From positions 1 to 16,652 of the forward strand of contig JADGNT010000014.1 in NCBI GenBank assembly GCA_017883345.1: DNA of 16,652 nucleotides. Reading direction: 5' to 3'. Of this stretch, positions 7,343 to 12,861 are shown piece after piece (positions within the stretch are counted from its first letter, which is position 1; every line of letters starts with the position of its first letter). The stretch is from Candidatus Solibacter sp. Its GTDB lineage: Bacteria > Acidobacteriota > Terriglobia > Bryobacterales > Bryobacteraceae. The position numbers were made by a program, and so were the translations under genes. Under the pieces are notes generated by a model. It saw only the letters and a list, made by a program, of their open reading frames with translations. It was not told where the DNA came from and did not search any database.

Positions 7343-8323
7343 ATGCGGCCCGCGATATCTGTTCTCACGCTCGGTCTTGCTGCCCTGATTGGCGCGCAGC
7401 AGACACCCACCATCCGAGTCCCGGTCCGGCTGGTGACTCTGCCTACACTCGTTTTTTCCAAGGAGAGCCGGATCCTTCCCGGTCTGCAAATGGCCGATTT
7501 TCGCGTCCTCGATAACGGTCGCCCGCAGACCGTAACCCTGAACACGAGTGCCCCACCGGTTTCCATTGCCCTCGCCATCCAGGTGAATCAGGACGTACGC
7601 CAGTATGTGCCTTTCATCGCAAAAGCGGGTAGTGCGGTTGATGCTCTTCTCGTGGGCGAATCCGGCGAAGCCGCTGTAGTTACCTATGGCAGCGAGGTCA
7701 CCGTCGCCAAACCGTTCGACGCGGGGGACCTCCAAACCGCCCTCAGAACCATTTCGGCAAACGGCAGCCCGGCGCGAACGATCGATGCCGGCATGCGCGC
7801 CTTGACTCTCTTGACAAGGCGCCCCAGCTCGCGAGCCCGTGTCCTGCTCTTCATCGGCCAGCCGATGGATAGCGGAAGCGAGTCCACTCTGGCGTCTCTC
7901 CGGGAGGCAGCGGAGAAAGAAAGCGTTGCCGTTTATGCTCTAGCCCTCCCCGAATTCGGTAAAGCCTTCGTGTCCGATACGTTCTCTCTTCAGGGCCTTT
8001 CTTCCAGAGCCGACAGAGGCGGCTTCAAGGCAGGTGCGGATTTCGGCAAGCTGATTTCCGTCCTCAACCGGAATACCAATGCGGCAACGGGCGCTGACCC
8101 GTTTTCGATTTTGACCGCTGCCACAGGGGGAACTCAACTTCATTTTCGAAAGCAGCGTCAATTGGAGGACGCCATCGCGGCCATCGGTGTCCAACTGCGC
8201 AGCGCTTATCTGTTGAGCTATTATCCCAATTCCCAGGAAGCCGGCTATCACACCGTCAAGATCGAAGTGGACGTTCCCGGTGCGAAGGTCTATTCGCGTC
8301 CCGGCTATTGGTTGAGCGACTGA
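7343..8323 (+). CDS. Exported VWFA-related protein (Acidobacteriota type)
   Basis: This 326-residue protein has a signal peptide, MRPAISVLTLGLAALIGAQQ. A short beta domain follows (about 24-68) with the pattern typical of the acidobacterial VWFA-related family (TIGR03436 type), including MADFRVLDNGRPQTVTL. A von Willebrand A fold spans about 72-300, ending in SAYLLSYYPNSQEAGYHTVKIEVDV and SRPGYWL. The metal-binding MIDAS site is degenerate: the usual DxSxS position reads AIQVNQDV (residues 79-85). The second loop, IGQPMDSGSE, is partly kept. Metal-dependent ligand binding may therefore be lost. Export suggests envelope function, but the partner is unknown. It converges on the kinase gene with 23 bases between stops. 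The start rests on the signal peptide, as no clear ribosome-binding site is visible. Confidence 0.82.
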   Translation: MRPAISVLTLGLAALIGAQQTPTIRVPVRLVTLPTLVFSKESRILPGLQMADFRVLDNGRPQTVTLNTSAPPVSIALAIQVNQDVRQYVPFIAKAGSAVDALLVGESGEAAVVTYGSEVTVAKPFDAGDLQTALRTISANGSPARTIDAGMRALTLLTRRPSSRARVLLFIGQPMDSGSESTLASLREAAEKESVAVYALALPEFGKAFVSDTFSLQGLSSRADRGGFKAGADFGKLISVLNRNTNAATGADPFSILTAATGGTQLHFRKQRQLEDAIAAIGVQLRSAYLLSYYPNSQEAGYHTVKIEVDVPGAKVYSRPGYWLSD

Positions 8324-8326
8324 ACC

Positions 8327-8339
8327 CGGAGCGCCTCCG
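8327..8339. terminator. Weak stem-loop between convergent stops
   Basis: CGGAG (8327-8331) and CTCCG (8335-8339) form a 5-bp GC-rich stem with a CGC loop in the 23-base gap between the VWFA and kinase stops. It could serve both strands, but no T-run follows on either side, so the terminator call is weak. Confidence 0.25.
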
Positions 8340-8346
8340 CGGACCT

Positions 8347-9885
8347 TCAGTCCTGCTTTAGCGGCGTTTTGGCGGCTTCGCCGGCATCGTGCTTGGTCCC
8401 TCTGCGAAAGGGATTCAGTTTGCCCAGCGCTCTTACGAACCGGTTCCCGGCATTCCGCGGTTTCTCCGGAGCGGCCTCTTGCGATGGCGTCGAAAACTCG
8501 GCGGCACTCCCTGATACGGCGGGCCGCGCCGCCTCCAGCGCTTCCACGGAGTCCGTGTTTGGGACGAGCGGTTCGGGCGCTTCTACTGGCTGCCGGGGAG
8601 TTGAATTCGGCGCGGGCACTGCCGCCGTAGGTTGCGGTACTTCTCCGCCGGTCACGCGGATTGCGTAGCTCCGCTCCGGTTTGCCGGCCCGCCGCATCGC
8701 TCGCACGGGGAATGGCGCGCGCTCCCGAGCGCTGGCGGCCGGTTTCTCCGTCTCTGCCGGCGCTTCAGATGGCGTTGACTGAACAACTCCGGGAGCTTCC
8801 GGCTCCGCAACCGCCGGCGACGTCCGCACCGCATCGTGTTTGGAGATAGCCGCCGCTAGCCGGTTGCTTTCCGTGGTCTGCACGCGTGCCGCCGCCGGAA
8901 AGAATCGAACCGTGCAGAAGCCTGCCAGCAGCGCGCCCGGTACCAGCGCCATCAGCATGGCGGCGCGCGAAGGGTGAAACTCCCGCAGGCGCGAAGTCAG
9001 CCCCGGGAAGGGGGTGCGCCACGTTTTCCGAGGGCTCGATGGCACGGCCACCGGACAGGCGCCAGCGACTGCATTCTGCAAAGCCAGCCGGAATTCGTCC
9101 GCCGATTGGAACCGCATCGCCGGATCCTTCGCCACCGCCTTCCGCACAATGCCGTCGAGCGCCGAGGGGACCTTGGGATTCCGCGAACTCGGCAGCGCCG
9201 GCTCGGCTTCCACGTGGGCGCGCATCACCGCGAAAGCTCCCTCGACCTCAAACAACTTTCCGCCCGTGAGCATCTCGTGGAGCACGGCCCCCATGGCATA
9301 GAGGTCCGTGCGCGCATCCAGTGCCCCAATCCCCCGGACCTGCTCGGGAGACATATACCAGGGCGAGCCCAGCGGGGCTCCCGATGTAGACAGTCGAAGA
9401 TCGGTCGCGCCCCGCGCCAGGCCGAAGTCCGTCAGCTTGGCCATGAGGTCTGGCGTGACGATGATATTCGCGGGCGCCACGTCCCGGTGAATGACACCGG
9501 CGTCATGAGCGTAGGCGAGCGCGCGGAGCACCTGGCTGGTGAAGTCCACCGCGGTCTCGACAGACAGTGGCCCGGCCTCCAACATGCGCTGCAAAGATTC
9601 GCCTTCCACGAACTCCATCACCAACCCGATCGAGTTGCCGTCTCGCACCGCGTTGTAGAGCGCCACGATGTTGGGATGGTGGAGACGCGCCTGCACCTGG
9701 ATCTCACGCTCGAATCTCCGCACCTGTTCGGGATCGTCGCACGAGCCCGGCGGCAGGAGTTTCATCGCCTCGATTCTCCTGGTGATTGCGTGCTCGATCT
9801 TGTACACCGCTCCCATGCCGCCGGAGCCGGCGATATCGATCACCCGGTAGCCGCCCACTACATCGCCTGTCTGGATCGGTTTCAT
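8347..9885 (-). CDS. Transmembrane Ser/Thr protein kinase (PknB-like)
   Basis: This 512-residue Hanks-type kinase should phosphorylate Ser/Thr on cytoplasmic proteins. The kinase domain (about 12-272) has the glycine loop AGSGGMGAVY (19-28), ATP lysine Lys42 in AMKLL, helix-C Glu61, HRD (133-135), Asn140, DFG (153-155) and SPEQ (179-182). One feature is odd: the usual HRDxKPxN is HRDVAPAN, so the catalytic-loop lysine is Ala137. A single membrane helix (about 308-329, MLMALVPGALLAGF) is followed by a 180-residue region rich in Pro, Ala and Glu, probably outside the membrane, ending in a basic patch (KLNPFRRGTKH). No PASTA repeats are seen. The ATG overlaps the upstream pseudokinase stop as ATGA, suggesting translational coupling and a shared complex. 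It is probably active, but this is inferred from motifs. Confidence 0.92.
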   Translation of the reverse strand: MKPIQTGDVVGGYRVIDIAGSGGMGAVYKIEHAITRRIEAMKLLPPGSCDDPEQVRRFEREIQVQARLHHPNIVALYNAVRDGNSIGLVMEFVEGESLQRMLEAGPLSVETAVDFTSQVLRALAYAHDAGVIHRDVAPANIIVTPDLMAKLTDFGLARGATDLRLSTSGAPLGSPWYMSPEQVRGIGALDARTDLYAMGAVLHEMLTGGKLFEVEGAFAVMRAHVEAEPALPSSRNPKVPSALDGIVRKAVAKDPAMRFQSADEFRLALQNAVAGACPVAVPSSPRKTWRTPFPGLTSRLREFHPSRAAMLMALVPGALLAGFCTVRFFPAAARVQTTESNRLAAAISKHDAVRTSPAVAEPEAPGVVQSTPSEAPAETEKPAASARERAPFPVRAMRRAGKPERSYAIRVTGGEVPQPTAAVPAPNSTPRQPVEAPEPLVPNTDSVEALEAARPAVSGSAAEFSTPSQEAAPEKPRNAGNRFVRALGKLNPFRRGTKHDAGEAAKTPLKQD

Positions 9886-10877
9886 GCGCAGCGCATCGCC
9901 ACGAAAACCAGGACAATCAACCCGATCGCGACGCCAAGGAAGCCGAGCACCAGCGCAGTCCTCGGAGACCCCCCGGCTTCAGCCGGCACGAGAAATCGCG
10001 GTGCGGCAGCTTCCGGCATCGCCGCCACCGGCGCCGCCGGCTGCGTCAACACTTTCACGGGGTCCTTCAGCGCCGCCAGCGCCATACGGAACTCCCTCGC
10101 GCTCGGAAAGCGTTCTGCGGGTTTCTTGGCAAGCGCGGTAAGGACAATCCGCCCCAGTTCCGGCGCAATCCACGGATTCAGTGAACTGGGTCGCGGAGGC
10201 TGCTTACTCACCTGCGCCACCATGATGTCGAAATCGTTCGCACCGTCGAAGGGTACCCTCCCGGTCAACATGTGGAACAACAACACACCCACCGAATAGA
10301 GATCCGCCCTGCCGTCCAGCGCGCCAACTCCCATCACCTGCTCGGGAGAAATGTACCTGGCATCGCCCAATACGGCGCCGGCCTTGGTCAAGTTCACGTC
10401 GGATACCGGTTTCGCCAGGCCGAATCCGCCCAACTTGACCACCCCGTCCCGCGTGACCATGACATGTTCCGCCGTGATGCCGCGATGCACGATTCCCAGC
10501 GCATGTGCCTCCTCCAGTCCGGACAGCACATCGCAGGTCACCCGCATCGCCTCCGTCGAGAGTAGCGCACCTGGCCGGCAAAGCTCCGCCAGTGTCGTGC
10601 CCTCGACGAACTCCGCCGTCATGACCAAATGCCCGTCAAGTTCCAACGCGTCGTGGAACGCGACGATGTTCGGATGCGACAGGCGCGTGTGGATCTTGAT
10701 CTCGCGGAGAAGCCGCTCCAGCGATTCCGCATCGTCGTACGAGGCTCCCGGCAGCGACCTCAGGACTTCAAACTCGCCCGTGGTCAGGTTCCGGACCTTG
10801 TAAGTAACTCCTGCTCTGGGTTTGTCGACGACACCAAGGAACTCATAGTTGCCAACGATTTGACTGGGTTCGGTCAT
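9882..10877 (-). CDS. Membrane-anchored Ser/Thr pseudokinase
   Basis: This 331-residue protein keeps a kinase fold but lacks the catalytic residues. Aligned by eye with the downstream kinase, ATP lysine is Arg40 (EVLRSL), HRD is HRG (131-133), the metal-binding Asn is His138 (HRGITAEHV), and DFG is GFG (151-153). The glycine loop is DKPRAG, missing two of three glycines. Helix-C Glu59, SPEQ, the ALDGRADLYSVGVLLFHMLTG helix and the C-lobe are kept, so the fold is under selection. A C-terminal helix (about 306-328, TALVLGFLGVAIGLIVLVFV) ends 3 residues before the terminus, giving a tail-anchored membrane protein. It probably acts as a scaffold or allosteric regulator of the coupled kinase. ATG 10877 is chosen because the putative promoter would place TTG 10892 only about 3 bases from the transcript start; TTG would add five residues. 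Confidence 0.88.
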   Translation of the reverse strand: MTEPSQIVGNYEFLGVVDKPRAGVTYKVRNLTTGEFEVLRSLPGASYDDAESLERLLREIKIHTRLSHPNIVAFHDALELDGHLVMTAEFVEGTTLAELCRPGALLSTEAMRVTCDVLSGLEEAHALGIVHRGITAEHVMVTRDGVVKLGGFGLAKPVSDVNLTKAGAVLGDARYISPEQVMGVGALDGRADLYSVGVLLFHMLTGRVPFDGANDFDIMVAQVSKQPPRPSSLNPWIAPELGRIVLTALAKKPAERFPSAREFRMALAALKDPVKVLTQPAAPVAAMPEAAAPRFLVPAEAGGSPRTALVLGFLGVAIGLIVLVFVAMRCA

Positions 10878-10901
10878 TGTCTGGGCACACAATCCAGTGC
10901 A

Positions 10902-10930
10902 AGTTTAAGGTCGCAGGCGCACCCAGTCAA
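10902..10930 (-). promoter_or_regulatory. Candidate sigma-70 promoter for the pseudokinase-kinase operon
   Basis: On the minus strand TTGACT (10930-10925) and TAAACT (10907-10902) are separated by 17 bases, matching 5 of 6 and 4 of 6 consensus bases. Transcription would start near 10895, giving a leader of about 18 bases to ATG 10877. No strong Shine-Dalgarno is seen in that leader. Confidence 0.4.
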
Positions 10931-10993
10931 TTACCCATTGCTAGAACGTATAGGACCTAACCAACGTTAGTATGGCTCCGTCAAATGTCGCGA

Positions 10994-11156
10994 GGGTGCT
11001 TAACCGTTTTCGGGAAGGCTGGCCATGAATACGCCGCAAACCGGGGACAGAAAGCGAATTTCCGGCGCAGTTTGCCGGAAATTCGCTATCAGTCCCCGGT
11101 TTCCTTGCCAGGATACGCCCCATTTCCTTCGTGTGCCCGAAAATGTTTAAGCACCC
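10994..11156. mobile_element. MITE-like nested inverted repeat
   Basis: The outer arms, GGGTGCTTAA through TTTTCGGG (10994-11014), match the reverse complement of 11136-11156 with two mismatches in 21 bases. Inside are AAACCGGGGAC (11038-11048) paired with GTCCCCGGTTT (11092-11102), and a perfect 14-bp core AGCGAATTTCCGGC (11053-11066) with GCCGGAAATTCGCT (11074-11087) around a 7-base loop. The whole could fold into one long bulged hairpin. GGGGAC/GTCCCC palindromes are common around RAYT genes, so this may be a non-autonomous element mobilised by such a transposase. Its ends differ from those of the RAYT unit at 196-804. No target duplication is evident. Confidence 0.6.
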
Positions 11157-11211
11157 CCTGGTACCCCCACCCCGCTGAATCCGTTGCTGCCGGTGATATC
11201 GTAATAACAAG

Positions 11212-11246
11212 AGGAGGCCGGTCCACCCGGACCGGATAACCTAAAG
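11212..11246 (+). promoter_or_regulatory. Shine-Dalgarno plus stem-loop spacer
   Basis: AGGAGG (11212-11217) is the best ribosome-binding site in the window but lies 29 bases before ATG 11247. The gap starts at once with a perfect stem-loop, CCGGTCC (11218-11224), ACCC, GGACCGG (11229-11235). Folding removes 18 bases and leaves an effective spacing of 11. A similar arrangement is known for phage T4 gene 25. The weak TAACCT at 11237-11242 offers a competing leaderless reading. Confidence 0.4.
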
Positions 11247-12152
11247 ATGAGATCCAGTCGGGGATTCCTGCTGTCCTGCTGTACTGCCGGCCTGATCTTT
11301 GCCCAGGCCGCTCCCCAGAAACAACTCAGCGCCCGCGAGCTTTTCTACGCCGCCGCGCAAGCTCCCGCCGCGGCCAAACCCGCCACCGCGCGGCCGCCAG
11401 CCAAGCGCCCCACCGCCACGCCCCCCAAACCCGTCGAGATCGCGCGCGCCGATACCCGGCCGCCCGCCCCTCTCCCTACTGCGCCACCCGTAGCTCCGCG
11501 GCCCGCGCCCACTACCGCGCCCATGCCCGCCAGCGGCGCGCCGCCCCTCGGACTGCGCTACACCGTCCTCAAACTCGCCGCCGACAATACCCCCACGGAA
11601 GTCCCCAACGACACCGTCTTCCATGCCGGCGACCGCATACGCTTCAGCGTCGAAGCCAACGCCCCCGGCTATCTCTACATCGTCAATCAGGGCTCCAGCG
11701 GCAACTGGAAACCCATGTTCCCCTCCGCCGAAATCGAGGACGGCAACAATCGCATCGAAGGCTGGCATCCCTACACCATGCCGCCCGGATCGCGCCTCGC
11801 TTTCGATAGCACCGTCGGCACCGAGAACCTCTTCATCGTTCTCTCGCTCCAGCCCGAGAGCGACCTCGAAAGCATGATCTACTCGCTCCAGGGCAAGAAG
11901 AAGGCCGCGGCCGCGGCGCCCGCCTCAACCCCCGAAGCGCCCGTCCAATCTTCCAAAGAGTTGATCATGGCCGCCAACATCTCTGGCACCGCCGTCGATC
12001 GCATGCGCGCCGTCTACGCCCGCGACCTCATCATCGAGAAGGTGGACCCCAACACCCCCGGCGATAAGAAGGAAACCGCCGTCTATGTCGTCAACCCCAC
12101 GGGCAGCGCCGATTCGCGCGTGGTCGCCGATCTCCACCTGGTGCACCAATGA
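11247..12152 (+). CDS. Exported DUF4384 protein, first of operon
   Basis: This 301-residue protein starts with a signal peptide, MRSSRGFLLSCCTAGLIFAQ (cleavage near 20). A low-complexity Pro/Ala/Arg linker follows (about 35-100). A DUF4384 domain spans about 103-205, with GDRIRFSVEANAPGYLYIVN and WKPMFPS, then a charged C-terminal domain (about 230-301) with VYARDLIIEKVDP and ETAVYVVNP. The two cysteines in the signal peptide are not in a convincing lipobox. DUF4384 is a small beta domain often encoded with or fused to caspase-like and kinase proteins in bacteria; its biochemical role is unknown. The stop overlaps the next start as ATGA, so the genes are probably translationally coupled. Confidence 0.82.
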   Translation: MRSSRGFLLSCCTAGLIFAQAAPQKQLSARELFYAAAQAPAAAKPATARPPAKRPTATPPKPVEIARADTRPPAPLPTAPPVAPRPAPTTAPMPASGAPPLGLRYTVLKLAADNTPTEVPNDTVFHAGDRIRFSVEANAPGYLYIVNQGSSGNWKPMFPSAEIEDGNNRIEGWHPYTMPPGSRLAFDSTVGTENLFIVLSLQPESDLESMIYSLQGKKKAAAAAPASTPEAPVQSSKELIMAANISGTAVDRMRAVYARDLIIEKVDPNTPGDKKETAVYVVNPTGSADSRVVADLHLVHQ

Positions 12153-12856
12153 TTGCTACAGGAATGCCCCGCCTCGCGTCCGCGCTCTGTCTCGCCGCGG
12201 CGCTGGCATCCCCGCAGTCCGGTAACGTGTCCCGCACCATGACCGAAGGCGGGCACCGCATGGAACTGGTGCTCGAGCGCCTCGACCACGATACCTGGCG
12301 CACCATCGATCCCGGACTCGTGCTCGCCCAGGGTGACCGCGTCCGCTTCAAATTCCGCACCAACTTCGATGGCTACCTCTACGTCATGAACCAGAGCAGC
12401 AGCGGAACCTACGAGCAACTCTTCCCGGGCGAGGAAACCGGCCAGGACAACCGCATCTCCGCCTCCAGGGAATACCAGGTCCCCGCCACCAGCGCCGCCT
12501 TCCGCATCGCCGGACCCGCCGGCTACGAGACGGTCTACTGGCTGGCCACCCCCGCGCGCCTCTCCGATACCGCCCCGCGCTATCAGCCGCCGCCCGCCAC
12601 CAAAGCCGCGCCGCCCACCCTCATCCCCCGCTGCGACGATACCATCTGGAAATCGCGCGGCGATTGCGTCGATCCCTCCGCCGGCCCCAAGCTCGTGCCC
12701 CGCGGGGAAGCCATCCCCCAGAACCTCACCGGCCCCGGCATCTCTCGGGATCAGCGCGACCTCCTCTTCCTGCGCCAGAAAAACACCGCCGTGATCTCGT
12801 CGCCCGTGCCCCTCACCGGCCCGGTAATCTACGAGTACCGGCTGGCCCACAGGTGA
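12149..12856 (+). CDS. Exported DUF4384 protein, second of operon
   Basis: This 235-residue protein has an N-terminal signal peptide (MIATGMPRLASALCLAAALA, cleavage near 20-22). A DUF4384-like domain follows with GDRVRFKFRTNFDGYLYVMN and YEQLFPG, clearly related to the preceding protein (GYLYIVN, WKPMFPS), so the two probably arose by duplication. The rest (about 140-235) includes a Pro/Ala linker, CDDTIWKSRGDC with two cysteines 11 residues apart that could form a disulfide after export, and RDLLFLRQKNTAVISSPVPL. ATG 12149 overlaps the previous stop (ATGA). ATG 12164 is an alternative with AGGA just upstream but too close. The final codons and stop contain AGGTGA, which can act as ribosome-binding site for the next gene. 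Confidence 0.78.
   Translation: MIATGMPRLASALCLAAALASPQSGNVSRTMTEGGHRMELVLERLDHDTWRTIDPGLVLAQGDRVRFKFRTNFDGYLYVMNQSSSGTYEQLFPGEETGQDNRISASREYQVPATSAAFRIAGPAGYETVYWLATPARLSDTAPRYQPPPATKAAPPTLIPRCDDTIWKSRGDCVDPSAGPKLVPRGEAIPQNLTGPGISRDQRDLLFLRQKNTAVISSPVPLTGPVIYEYRLAHR
12851..12856 (+). promoter_or_regulatory. Ribosome-binding site for the caspase gene
   Basis: AGGTGA contains the stop of the second DUF4384 gene and lies 5 bases before ATG 12862. It decides for that start over the in-frame ATG 12910, ATG 12922 and GTG 12976, none of which has a comparable site. Confidence 0.5.
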
Positions 12857-12861
12857 CCGTC

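Larger units (their letters stand above)
10878..11246. other. Intergenic region between divergent operons
   Basis: This 369-base region separates the minus-strand kinase pair from the plus-strand DUF4384-caspase operon. It contains the kinase-operon promoter candidate (10902-10930), a small dyad CTAAC/GTTAG at 10957-10970, a 163-bp nested inverted repeat (10994-11156), and an AGGAGG with adjacent stem-loop before the DUF4384 start (11212-11235). The short open frames across it show no protein features I recognise. No clear promoter for the plus-strand operon is visible. Confidence 0.6.

Noticed and set aside
8974..10299. Plus-strand open frame opposite the kinase pair
   Set aside because: It spans the overlap of two well-supported kinase-fold genes and has no recognisable domain or ribosome-binding site.
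12664..12861. Upstream in-frame extension of the caspase gene into the second DUF4384 gene
   Set aside because: It overlaps a supported gene in another frame, and ATG 12862 with AGGTGA is a better start.
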